Origin: Streptomyces alanosinicus
Lineage (GTDB): Bacteria; Actinomycetota; Actinomycetes; Streptomycetales; Streptomycetaceae
Reading direction: 5' to 3'
Length of the DNA: 64,000 bases
Assembly (NCBI RefSeq): GCF_014650595.1
Contig: NZ_BMVG01000014.1
Span: forward strand, 121,353 to 185,352
This document shows, in pieces, positions 26,384 through 34,379 of this stretch. The notes beneath the pieces are model-generated. The model saw only the letters and a list, made by a program, of their open reading frames with translations, was not told where the DNA came from and ran no database searches. A program made the translations under genes and the position numbers. The stretch's first letter is position 1. Every line of letters begins with the position of its first letter.

Positions 26384-26791
26384 ATGAGTGCCGGTACGAG
26401 TGCCACCACCCAGGACCACGACGACCTCGCCTACGACGTGTTCGCCAAGGCCTGCCCGTCCCGCGGCACGCTGGAGCACGTCACGGGCCGCTGGGGCGGA
26501 CTGACGCTCGGCGCGCTGTACGAGGGCTCGCTGCGCTTCAACGAGCTGCGCCGCCGCGTCGACGGGGTGAGCGAGAAGATGCTGTCCCAGACGCTGCACG
26601 CGCTGGAGCGCGACGGCCTGGTGCACCGCGAGGCCCAGCCGACCAACCCGCCGCGCGTGGACTACGAACTGACCCCGCTGGGCCGGCAGGTCGCCGAGCG
26701 CCTGCTGGCGCTGATCCACTGCGTGGAGGGCGCCATGGACGACGTCCTCGACGCCCGCGCGCGTTACGACGAGACGCGCGGCGGCCTCTGA
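26384..26791 (+). CDS. HxlR-family winged-helix transcription regulator
   Basis: This dimeric DNA-binding regulator of 135 residues has the family's CPSRGTLEHVTGRWG opening, recognition helix region (GVSEKMLSQTLHALERDG) and wing (VDYELTPLG). The first cysteine near the N terminus (in KACPSR) is in the place where redox-sensing HxlR/YodB-type proteins carry a thiol sensor. It should repress the divergent flavodoxin-like oxidoreductase through the palindromes between them. The 3' end overlaps the mutM stop region by 28 bases in a convergent arrangement. Confidence 0.88.
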   Translation: MSAGTSATTQDHDDLAYDVFAKACPSRGTLEHVTGRWGGLTLGALYEGSLRFNELRRRVDGVSEKMLSQTLHALERDGLVHREAQPTNPPRVDYELTPLGRQVAERLLALIHCVEGAMDDVLDARARYDETRGGL

Positions 26792-27624
26792 CACCTCGGG
26801 CAGAAGTAGCTGGACCGGTTCATCCAGGGGCGGCGGCGGATCGGCGTACCGCACCGCGCGCAGGGCTCGCCCTCGCGGCCGTACGCGTCCAAAGACCGGT
26901 CGAAGTAGCCCGACTCGCCGTTGACGTTGACATACAGGCTGTCGAAGCTGGTGCCGCCGACCGCGAGGGCCGCGTTCATCACGTCCCGGATGTGACCGAG
27001 GAGTTCCGTCGTGACCGGGCGGGTGAAGTTCGCCGTCGGGCGTTCGTAGTGGACGCGGGCGCGCCACAGCGCCTCGTCCGCGTAGATGTTGCCGACACCG
27101 CTGATCAGCGACTGGTCGAGCAGGGCCCGCTTGATGGTGGTGCGCTTGCGGCGCAGCGCCTGGTGGAAGGCCTCGTCGTCGAACAGCTCATCGAGCGGGT
27201 CGCGGGCGATGTGCGCGATGACGTCGGGCAGGCCGTCGGGGGTGTTGTCGTGCAACGACAGGCCGCCGAAGGTGCGCTGGTCGACGAAGCGGAGTTCGGT
27301 GCCGAGGGAGTCGGCGAACCGCACCCGGATGCGCAGGTGCTTCTCGTCCGGCGTCTCATGGGGCTGCATCAGCAGCTGGCCGCTCATGCCGAGGTGGGCG
27401 AGGACGGACTGGTTCGTCTCCTCCAGCGGCAGCCACAGATACTTGCCGCGACGGCTGGGGGTGCCGATGTGATGCCCCTTGAGCCGGTGCGCGAAGTCGT
27501 CGGCGCCCGCGATGTGCCGGCGCACGGCACGCGGGTGCAGCACCTCGACCTCTGCGACGGTGCGGTGCGCGACCCAGCGCGCGAGACCGCGCCGGACGAC
27601 CTCGACCTCGGGCAACTCGGGCAT
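26764..27624 (-). CDS. mutM: Formamidopyrimidine-DNA glycosylase MutM (Fpg)
   Basis: This base-excision-repair enzyme removes 8-oxoguanine and formamidopyrimidines and cleaves the abasic site. The 286-residue protein starts with the catalytic MPELPEVE (Pro as nucleophile after Met removal), has the helix-two-turn-helix region (LISGVGNIYADEALW) and a C-terminal zinc finger of four cysteines (CARCG ... CPRC). ATG 27624 is fixed by the catalytic proline. It follows rnc in the usual actinobacterial order but is separated from it by a strong hairpin, so it may be partly transcribed on its own. Confidence 0.97.
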   Translation of the reverse strand: MPELPEVEVVRRGLARWVAHRTVAEVEVLHPRAVRRHIAGADDFAHRLKGHHIGTPSRRGKYLWLPLEETNQSVLAHLGMSGQLLMQPHETPDEKHLRIRVRFADSLGTELRFVDQRTFGGLSLHDNTPDGLPDVIAHIARDPLDELFDDEAFHQALRRKRTTIKRALLDQSLISGVGNIYADEALWRARVHYERPTANFTRPVTTELLGHIRDVMNAALAVGGTSFDSLYVNVNGESGYFDRSLDAYGREGEPCARCGTPIRRRPWMNRSSYFCPRCQRPPRVSS

Positions 27625-27653
27625 CGGTACCCCCGTACGAAGCGGTGGATGAG

Positions 27654-27694
27654 CCGAGCGCCCGCCCCGCTGTGACGGCGGGGCGGGCGCTCGG
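27654..27694 (-). terminator. Terminator between rnc and mutM
   Basis: A perfect 17-bp GC-rich stem (27654-27670 with 27678-27694) with a 7-base loop starts a few bases beyond the rnc stop codon. Confidence 0.85.
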
Positions 27695-27706
27695 TACTGC
27701 TGTGGG

Positions 27707-28573
27707 TCAGGCGGGGGCGGACGACTGGCTGCCGTCCTGGGCGGCGGGCGCGTCGGCCGGGGCAGCCTCGTCGGCTTCCTTGGCCTTCTTCGCCGCCTTG
27801 GCCCGCTCGTCCGCCGCGGCCTTGATGGACCGCCAGGCGGACTCGGCGGCCTGCTGCTCCGCCTCCTTCTTGCTGCGGCCGGTGCCGGTGCCGTACGAGA
27901 CGCCTCCGACGCGGGCAGCAGCAGTGAAGGTCTTCTCGTGGTCGGGGCCGGTCTCCGTGACGAGGTACTCGGGCACACCGAGTCCCTCGGTCGCGGTCAG
28001 CTCCTGGAGGGATGTCTTCCAGTCCAGGCCGGCACCGAGGTTCGAGGACTTCTCGATCAGCGGGTCGAAGAGCCGGTGCACCAGCTCGGACGCCGAATCG
28101 AGGCCCTGATCGAGATAGACCGCGCCGATCACCGCTTCCAGGGTGTCGGCGAGAATGGACGCCTTGTCCCGGCCGCCCGTGCCCTCTTCACCACGGCCGA
28201 GCCGGATGAAGGAGCCCAGGTCGAGGCCACGGCCGACCTCCGCCAGCGCACGCGAGTTGACCACCGCGGCCCGCAACTTGGCCAGCTGGCCTTCGGGCAG
28301 GTCGGGGTGGGTGCGGTACAGCGTGTCCGTGACGACGAGACCGAGCACGGAGTCCCCGAGGAACTCCAGCCGCTCGTTCGTCGGCAGACCGCCGTTCTCG
28401 TACGCGTAGGAACGGTGGGTCAGCGCGCGCACCAGAAGGGCGGACTCGACCTGATAGCCGAGCCGCCCTTCCAGAAGCGTGTGGGACGAGGCCTGGTTGT
28501 CCGCCTTCTTCTTGGCGGGTGCGTCCGCGTGGGCGTCTTCCGCCTTCTTGGGACTGGACACAGTGCCTCTCAC
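27707..28573 (-). CDS. rnc: Ribonuclease III
   Basis: RNase III cleaves double-stranded RNA, matures rRNA and degrades mRNAs; the S. coelicolor version is AbsB, a global control point for antibiotic production. The 288-residue protein has the catalytic signature NERLEFLGDSVL, the second acidic site (DTLEAVIGAVYLD) and a C-terminal dsRNA-binding domain (SKKEAEQQAA). Lys/Ala-rich tails flank the core at both ends, longer than in most bacteria. GTG 28573 was chosen; another GTG four codons inside is possible. It overlaps or abuts rpmF and belongs to the yceD-rpmF-rnc unit. Confidence 0.95.
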   Translation of the reverse strand: MRGTVSSPKKAEDAHADAPAKKKADNQASSHTLLEGRLGYQVESALLVRALTHRSYAYENGGLPTNERLEFLGDSVLGLVVTDTLYRTHPDLPEGQLAKLRAAVVNSRALAEVGRGLDLGSFIRLGRGEEGTGGRDKASILADTLEAVIGAVYLDQGLDSASELVHRLFDPLIEKSSNLGAGLDWKTSLQELTATEGLGVPEYLVTETGPDHEKTFTAAARVGGVSYGTGTGRSKKEAEQQAAESAWRSIKAAADERAKAAKKAKEADEAAPADAPAAQDGSQSSAPA

Positions 28574-28581
28574 CAGCCCGC

Positions 28582-28755
28582 TCAGACTTCGAGGACCTGG
28601 CGCTTGTTGTAGGTGCCGCAAGACGGGCACGCGATGTGCTGCTGCTTGGGCTCGTGGCAGCGCTCGCACGCAACCAGGGTGGGGACCGCAGCCTTCCACT
28701 GCGACCGGCGGTGGCGCGTGTTGCTGCGCGACATCTTCCGCTTCGGAACAGCCAC
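28582..28755 (-). CDS. rpmF: 50S ribosomal protein L32, zinc-binding form
   Basis: This 57-residue ribosomal protein has the L32 N terminus VAVPKRKMSRSNTRHRR and two CxxC pairs (CERC and CPSC), i.e. the zinc-containing form used when zinc is sufficient. GTG 28755 lies only three bases after the yceD stop codon, and rnc follows nine bases on, so the three are co-transcribed. It is short and GTG-started and therefore easy to miss. Confidence 0.95.
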   Translation of the reverse strand: MAVPKRKMSRSNTRHRRSQWKAAVPTLVACERCHEPKQQHIACPSCGTYNKRQVLEV

Positions 28756-28757
28756 GG

Positions 28758-29408
28758 CTACTTCTCCTGCTTCTCGTCGACGCCCGCTTCCGCGTCAGCG
28801 CCGCTCATCTCGTCCTTCTCGCCGTCCTTCGTGGAACCGGCGAGTCCCTGCAATGCCGCCCAACGGATGTCGACGGCGTCATGGTGGTGGTCCGGGTCGT
28901 CCACGAGTCGCACCCCGCACTCGGAGCACAGACCCGGGCAGTCTTCCTGGCACACCGGCTGCATCGGCAGTGCGAGCACCACCGCATCGCGCAGCAGAGG
29001 TTCGAGGTCGAACAATCCGTCCTCGAGGAAGTACCTGTCCTCGTCATCCTCGGCGTCGTCGCCCGGTTCCGCGATCACACGGCCCCGGTCGTCGGCGTCA
29101 GGGTACGAGAACAGTTCCTGGAAGTCCGCTTCGAGCTCCAGCCCCAGCGGCTCCAGACACCTTACGCACTCCCCCTCGGCCTGTGCACGGGCGGTGCCTG
29201 TGACGAGCACCCCTTCCATGACCGACTCGAGTCGGAGTTCGAGCTCCAGCGGGGCGCCTTGCGGCACTCCGATGACTCCCTGGATGCCGAGATCGGCGGG
29301 AGCGTCGATCGTGCGGGTCAGGCGCTGCAGCGCGCCAGGACGCCGCCCCAGCTCGTGTGTGTCGAACACGAGAGGGTTGCGGTGGTCGAGGCGGGCGTTG
29401 GCAGCCAT
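28758..29408 (-). CDS. DUF177 / YceD-family protein
   Basis: YceD proteins are linked to 23S rRNA maturation and are nearly always next to rpmF, as here. The 216-residue product has the family CVRCLEPLGLELEADFQE core and the cysteine cluster CQEDCPGLCSECG, which suggests metal binding. The extreme C terminus is an acidic, Lys-rich tail (after about residue 190). It is the first gene of the yceD-rpmF-rnc unit; a candidate promoter lies about 100 bases upstream. Confidence 0.92.
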   Translation of the reverse strand: MAANARLDHRNPLVFDTHELGRRPGALQRLTRTIDAPADLGIQGVIGVPQGAPLELELRLESVMEGVLVTGTARAQAEGECVRCLEPLGLELEADFQELFSYPDADDRGRVIAEPGDDAEDDEDRYFLEDGLFDLEPLLRDAVVLALPMQPVCQEDCPGLCSECGVRLVDDPDHHHDAVDIRWAALQGLAGSTKDGEKDEMSGADAEAGVDEKQEK

Positions 29409-29497
29409 TCCTGCTTTCGATCTTCAAGCTCGAAGGGACGCCGCCCGTCGGTGTTCCGGGCAGCGCAGATCGCGGACATACGCGCGACCGAAGGGCC

Positions 29498-29527
29498 AGG
29501 ATACTGGACCATTCGCTCTCGGCCCAA
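29498..29527 (-). promoter_or_regulatory. Candidate promoter of yceD-rpmF-rnc
   Basis: On the minus strand TTGGGC (-35, 29522-29527) and TATCCT (-10, 29498-29503) are 18 bases apart, 90-120 bases before yceD. This is a moderate match to a vegetative promoter. Confidence 0.4.
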
Positions 29528-29558
29528 TCCGGTGGTCGGCCCGCGATCCCCCGGGTCC

Positions 29559-30674
29559 CTACAGTCCCCGGCCCTGCTCGTACGCCCGCAGCTGCTCCGC
29601 GCTGATCATGCCGGTGTCGAACAGGCTGGTCTCGTCGAGAGCGTAGCCCTGCTGCGCCTGGTGCTGGTGGGACTGCTGCGGTACCTGCTGCGGGTCGTAC
29701 GCGGCCTGCTGGGGGTCGTAGGCGCCCTGGTAGGCGGCGTAGGGGTCGGCCTGCTGGTAGCCGTACGGGTCCTGCTGGGCGTAGGCGGCGGGCTGCTGCG
29801 GGAATCCGCCGTAGGGGTCCGGCTGCTGCTGGTCCATGGGGGCGCCTTGCGCCGGGGCGTAGCCGGAGGTGGGGGAATAGGCCGGCTGCGGCTCGTACGA
29901 GGGCTGCTGCGGCTGCTGTGCCGGCTGGGACGGGCGCTCGGCGGGGGTGTCCTGCTCCGCGAGGGCGGCGAGGTCGGCGAGGTAGTCGGCGTCGCTGGAG
30001 TGCTGGAAGGTCGTGGTGTCGTCGGCGAGGGCCCCGAGGTCGTCGGTGGCGATCCGGCCGTGCAGCTTCTGCCGGCCGCGGCCGACGGCCTCCAGGGTCT
30101 TGGCGAGGACCGCCTCGAAGGCGCCCAGCTTGACGTCGACGTACTGGTCGGCGTTGTGACGCAGGGTCTCCGGGTCGTGGCTGCGCTCGGGGGCGTCGTC
30201 GTCCTCGTAGCCGTTCTCGTCCAGGCCAGGACCGGTGCCGAGCAGCTTCTCGCGGCCGCGGCCGACCGAGCCGAGGGTCTTGGTGAGGACGACCTCGAAG
30301 TTGGCGAGCTTGGAGTCGACGTAGTCGTCGGCCTCGGCGCGGACCTCCTCGGACTCCTTGCGGGCCTCGGCGAGGATCCGGTCGGCCTCGGCCTGGGAGC
30401 GGCGGGCGATCTCCGTGTCGGAGATCAGCGAGCCGCGCTCGGCGTGGGCGTTGCCGATGATCCGCTCGGCCTCCTGCCGGGCCTGCTCGACCATCTGCTC
30501 ACGGCCGCCGATCAGCTCCTGCGCCTGGGCGAGGGAGCCGGGCAGGGCCTGGCGCACCTCTTCCAGCATCGCGAGCAGCTCGGCGCGGTTGACCACGCAG
30601 GACGCCGACATGGGCATGGATCGGGCGCCTGAGACCGCGGAGACGATCTCGTCGAGCTTCTTCTGCACGTCCAC
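29559..30674 (-). CDS. DivIVA-like coiled-coil cell-division protein
   Basis: This 371-residue protein resembles actinobacterial 'cell division initiation' coiled-coil proteins. Helical segments cover about residues 35-200 (AQELIGGREQMVEQARQEAE and onward). The ordered part contains an internal duplication: DYVDSKLANFEVVLTKTL (about 115-132) recurs as QYVDVKLGAFEAVLAKTL (about 178-195), each followed by GRGR. The last 150 residues are Pro/Gln/Tyr-rich and disordered, with repeated DPY and DPQQ motifs, and end in a short conserved helix. It lies between coaD and yceD; a structural role in polar growth or division is inferred from the context and fold. Confidence 0.8.
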   Translation of the reverse strand: MDVQKKLDEIVSAVSGARSMPMSASCVVNRAELLAMLEEVRQALPGSLAQAQELIGGREQMVEQARQEAERIIGNAHAERGSLISDTEIARRSQAEADRILAEARKESEEVRAEADDYVDSKLANFEVVLTKTLGSVGRGREKLLGTGPGLDENGYEDDDAPERSHDPETLRHNADQYVDVKLGAFEAVLAKTLEAVGRGRQKLHGRIATDDLGALADDTTTFQHSSDADYLADLAALAEQDTPAERPSQPAQQPQQPSYEPQPAYSPTSGYAPAQGAPMDQQQPDPYGGFPQQPAAYAQQDPYGYQQADPYAAYQGAYDPQQAAYDPQQVPQQSHQHQAQQGYALDETSLFDTGMISAEQLRAYEQGRGL

Positions 30675-30731
30675 CTGTGCTCGCCACTCTCTACAGCCGG
30701 GTTGGAGACGGACGGGACGACTGTAGCCCCA

Positions 30732-31241
30732 TCAGTCCTTGCGCAGGCGCTTGTTCAGGGCCTGCAGCACCTGCGCGGGCACCAGGTGCGCGACGTCGCC
30801 GCCCCAGGCCGCGACCTCCTTGACCAGAGAGGAGGAGAGGAAGCTGTAGGTGGGGTTGGTGGGCACGAAGAGCGTTTCGACGCCGGTGAGGCCCATGTTC
30901 ATCTGGGCCATCTGCAGTTCGTAGTCGAAGTCGCTGACGGCCCGCAGGCCCTTGACGATGGCGGGGATGTCGCGCTGCTTGCAGAAGTCGACGAGGAGGC
31001 CGTGGAAGGCCTCGACCCGGACGTTGGCGTAGTCGGCGGTGACCTCGCGGATCAGCTCGATCCGCTCCTCGATCTCGAACAGGCCCTTCTTGGACTTGTT
31101 GATCATCACCGCGACATAGACCTCGTCGTACAGACGGGAGGCGCGGGCAATGATGTCGAGATGTCCGTTGGTGATCGGGTCGAACGACCCGGGACAGACG
31201 GCGCGGCGCACTTGTGATCCCTCGCTCTCCGGTCCGGTCAT
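30732..31241 (-). CDS. coaD: Pantetheine-phosphate adenylyltransferase CoaD
   Basis: CoaD transfers AMP from ATP to 4'-phosphopantetheine, the fourth step of coenzyme A synthesis. The 169-residue protein has the T/HxGH-type site in PGSFDPITNGHLDI and the C-terminal SSSLVKE motif. ATG 31241 overlaps the rsmD stop codon (ATGA), so the pair is translationally coupled; a GTG ten codons inside would give the compact start seen in other bacteria. Confidence 0.96.
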   Translation of the reverse strand: MTGPESEGSQVRRAVCPGSFDPITNGHLDIIARASRLYDEVYVAVMINKSKKGLFEIEERIELIREVTADYANVRVEAFHGLLVDFCKQRDIPAIVKGLRAVSDFDYELQMAQMNMGLTGVETLFVPTNPTYSFLSSSLVKEVAAWGGDVAHLVPAQVLQALNKRLRKD

Positions 31242-31825
31242 CGTGCGTCTTCGCACGTAGAGGCGGCGCGACCGTACCAAAACGTTCCCTCGCCGTAGCG
31301 ACGGGACCGTAGGGCCTCGAAACCGTCCGGCCAGTGGAATTCGCCGCCTCTGGTGCTGCGCTCCACGGTGACGAGGGCTTCCTCCGCGAGCCAGCCCAAC
31401 GAGCGGAGTGTGAGCAGAATCTCGCGAAGATCGTCGTCCGTGACGGCGTACGGAGGGTCGAGGAAGACGACGTCGTACGGCTCCTGCGGGGCCGGCGTCC
31501 GGATGATCTGTTCCGCTTTGCCGGTTCTCACCTCGGCACCGGGCAGGCCCAGGTTCTTCACGTTCTCGCGGACGGTCCTCGCCGCGCGGGCGTCGGCCTC
31601 GACCAGGAGGGTGTGGCTCGCGCCCCGGGACAGGGCCTCCAGGCCCACGGCGCCCGAGCCGGCGTAGAGATCGAGGACGCGTTCCCCCTCCAGGGAGCCG
31701 CCGAGGAGGGACTGCCAGGTGGCGAAGAGCCCCTCGCGTGCGCGGTCGGAAGTGGGACGGGTGCCGGTGCCTGGCGGCACCGCGAGGCGACGTCCGCCGG
31801 CTGTGCCGGCGATCACGCGGGTCAT
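31238..31825 (-). CDS. rsmD: 16S rRNA (guanine(966)-N2)-methyltransferase RsmD
   Basis: RsmD methylates G966 of 16S rRNA during 30S assembly. The 195-residue protein has RVIAGTAGGRRL at its start, the SAM motif VLDLYAGSGAVGLEAL, and the catalytic DPPY (VVFLDPPY). It is coupled to coaD by a 4-base overlap and follows recG by 91 bases, the classic order in actinobacteria. Confidence 0.95.
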   Translation of the reverse strand: MTRVIAGTAGGRRLAVPPGTGTRPTSDRAREGLFATWQSLLGGSLEGERVLDLYAGSGAVGLEALSRGASHTLLVEADARAARTVRENVKNLGLPGAEVRTGKAEQIIRTPAPQEPYDVVFLDPPYAVTDDDLREILLTLRSLGWLAEEALVTVERSTRGGEFHWPDGFEALRSRRYGEGTFWYGRAASTCEDAR

Positions 31826-31916
31826 CTTCGGTCCTTGGTCGGGGGTCGTTACGGATTCAGTCTGGCAGGCCGTCCGTCGTGGTCGCTCGCGTCCGTGCCC
31901 CGTGCGCAGGTCGCCT

Positions 31917-34136
31917 CTAGCCCTTCTCCAGATACTGCTCCCGCTCCTCGTCCACAAGGGCGTCCAGGGCCGTCCGCAGACCCGGAAGGCCGGTCAGCTC
32001 GGGATCGGCCGTCACGACCGCCGTCGCCTCCTGTCTCGCCTCCGCGATGACCTCCTCGTCCTCGATGACCGCGAGGACGCGCAGGCTGGTGCGGGCGCCG
32101 GACTGGGCCTGGCCGAGGACGTCGCCCTCACGGCGCTGTTCGAGGTCGATGCGGGAGAGTTCGAAGCCGTCGAGGGTGGCGGCGACGGCGTTCAGCCGCT
32201 GGCGGGCGGCGGAGGCCTCGGGCATCTCGGTGACCAGCAGGCACAGACCGGGGGCCGAGCCCCGGCCGACGCGGCCGCGCAGCTGGTGCAGCTGGGAGAC
32301 GCCGAAGCGGTCGGCGTCCATGATGACCATGGCCGTGGCGTTGGGGACGTTGACGCCCACCTCGATGACGGTCGTGGCGACCAGGACGTCCGTCTCGCCG
32401 GCCGCGAAGCGGCGCATGACGGCGTCCTTGTCGTCGGGGTGCATACGGCCGTGCAGCACCTCGATCGCGAGGCCGTGCAGGGGGCCCTTGTCCAGTTGGC
32501 CGGCCACCTCCAGGACGGCCAGCGGCGGGCGCTTCTCCGCCTCGTCCTCGGGGGACTTCTTCTGGCCGGCCTTCTTCGGGTCGTCCTCCTCGTCGCCGAT
32601 GCGGGGGCAGACGACGTACGCCTGGTGGCCGCCCGCGACCTCCTCGCGGACCCGTTCCCAGGCGCGGGCGAGGAAGTGGGGCTTGTCGGCGGCCGGGACC
32701 ACATGGCTGGCGATCGGGGAACGGCCGGCCGGGAGCTGGTCGAGGACGGAGGTCTCCAGATCGCCGAAGACCGTCATGGCGACCGTGCGCGGGATCGGGG
32801 TGGCCGTCATGACCAGCAGGTGCGGGGGCTGTTTGCCCTTGCTGCGCAGGGCGTCGCGCTGTTCGACGCCGAAGCGGTGCTGCTCGTCGACCACGACCAG
32901 GCCGAGGTCGTGGAACTGGACCTTGTCCTCGATCAGGGCGTGGGTGCCGATGACGATGCCGGCCTCGCCGGTGACCAGGTCCAGCATCGCCTGGCGGCGG
33001 GCGGCGGCGCCCATGGAGCCGGTCAGCAGCACGACCTTGGTGGCGTGCTCGGCCCCGCCCAGCATGCCGCCCTCGGCCAGCTCGCCCATCATCTCGGTGA
33101 TCGAGCGGTGATGCTGCTGGGCGAGGACCTCGGTGGGCGCGAGCATGGCGGCCTGGCCGCCCGCGTCGACCACGGCGAGCATGGCGCGCAGGGCCACCAG
33201 CGTCTTTCCGCTGCCCACCTCGCCCTGCAGCAGCCGGTGCATCGGGTGGTCGGTGGCGAGGTCGTCGAAGATCTCCTGGGAGACCTTCTGCTGGCCCTCG
33301 GTGAGGGTGAAGGGCAGGCGGTCGTCGAAGGCCGTGAGCAGGCCGTCGGGGATCGGGCGGCGGGGGACGGCCGGGAGTTGGGAGTCGGCGTGGCGGCGGC
33401 GGGCCAGGGCGACCTGGAGGACGAAGGCCTCGTCCCACTTGAGGCGGGCGCGGGCGTCCGCGATGTCAGCCTTGGTGTGCGGGCGGTGGATCTTGAGGAT
33501 GGCCTCGGGGAGCGGGAGCAGACCGCGGCCCGCGCGGAGGGAGCCGGGCAGCGGGTCCTGGGCGTCCTGGGCCGTGGGCAGCACCGTCTGGACCGCCTTG
33601 CCGAGCTTCCAGGACTCCAGCTTGGCCGTGGCCGGGTAGATCGGGATCAGGGCGCCGGCCCAGCTCTCCACCGCCTCCTCGCTGTCGCTGTGCAGCAACT
33701 CATAGGCGGGGTGGGCCAGTTGGAGGCGGCGGTTGAAGACGGAGACCTTGCCGGCGAACATCGCGCGGGTGCCCGGCAGCAGCTCCTTGTGGGGCTTGTG
33801 GACGCCGTTGCCGAAGAAGACCAGCTGGAGCCGGCCGCTGCCGTCGGTGATCGTGACCTCCAGGCGCTGGCCCTTGCCGCGGGGGGCCTTGGCGGAGGCG
33901 AAGGTGTGCAGCCGGGCGTCGGCGACCTGGGCGACCACCGTGACGTGCTCGTCCATGGGGAGGTCGGCGAGGTGGGTGAGCTGGCCGCGCTCCTCGTATC
34001 TGCGCGGGTAGTGGTGGAGGAGGTCGCCGACAGTGTGCAGGCCGAGGTGCTCGGCCATCACCTTCGCGGTGGCGGGGCCGAGCACTGACTTCAGTGGCTG
34101 CTTCAGTGGTTCTTCCAGTGCGGGCACGGGATCCAT
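31917..34136 (-). CDS. recG: ATP-dependent DNA helicase RecG
   Basis: RecG remodels stalled replication forks and branched recombination intermediates. The 739-residue protein has the N-terminal wedge (OB-fold) domain, then SF2 helicase motifs: Walker A GEVGSGKT, DEQHRFG (motif II), TATPIPRT (motif III), and the C-terminal motif VI QLRGRVGR with the TRG region. ATG 34136 was chosen because the conserved sequence starts here (PLKSVLGP). A charged insertion rich in Lys/Glu/Asp (about residues 530-550) breaks the second RecA-like domain. It is divergent from the HSP90-like gene. Confidence 0.95.
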   Translation of the reverse strand: MDPVPALEEPLKQPLKSVLGPATAKVMAEHLGLHTVGDLLHHYPRRYEERGQLTHLADLPMDEHVTVVAQVADARLHTFASAKAPRGKGQRLEVTITDGSGRLQLVFFGNGVHKPHKELLPGTRAMFAGKVSVFNRRLQLAHPAYELLHSDSEEAVESWAGALIPIYPATAKLESWKLGKAVQTVLPTAQDAQDPLPGSLRAGRGLLPLPEAILKIHRPHTKADIADARARLKWDEAFVLQVALARRRHADSQLPAVPRRPIPDGLLTAFDDRLPFTLTEGQQKVSQEIFDDLATDHPMHRLLQGEVGSGKTLVALRAMLAVVDAGGQAAMLAPTEVLAQQHHRSITEMMGELAEGGMLGGAEHATKVVLLTGSMGAAARRQAMLDLVTGEAGIVIGTHALIEDKVQFHDLGLVVVDEQHRFGVEQRDALRSKGKQPPHLLVMTATPIPRTVAMTVFGDLETSVLDQLPAGRSPIASHVVPAADKPHFLARAWERVREEVAGGHQAYVVCPRIGDEEDDPKKAGQKKSPEDEAEKRPPLAVLEVAGQLDKGPLHGLAIEVLHGRMHPDDKDAVMRRFAAGETDVLVATTVIEVGVNVPNATAMVIMDADRFGVSQLHQLRGRVGRGSAPGLCLLVTEMPEASAARQRLNAVAATLDGFELSRIDLEQRREGDVLGQAQSGARTSLRVLAVIEDEEVIAEARQEATAVVTADPELTGLPGLRTALDALVDEEREQYLEKG

Positions 34137-34261
34137 TGCACACCACGGCACTGACATTGCCGTAGACGCCGCCCTGCGGAACACGGCGGGCCGCCCCGGG
34201 GAACGCGGTGGGCGCTGCCCTGCGGATTCGCCCGAACGGCCGTTAATATCCGGGAAACCCC

Positions 34262-34291
34262 TGGTCAGGTGGGCTGATCCGGTTCTAGGAT
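34262..34291 (+). promoter_or_regulatory. Candidate promoter of the HSP90-TPR pair
   Basis: TGGTCA (34262-34267) and a perfect TAGGAT (34286-34291) are 18 bases apart, about 90 bases before the HSP90-like start codon. Confidence 0.5.
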
Positions 34292-34379
34292 GGCGCGCTC
34301 CGGCCATCCTTCGCGGTCACCGGCCCGCCGGGACCGCCCGACCCCGCGCCGCCTGCACTCCCCCTCCGGCGCAGTGACG

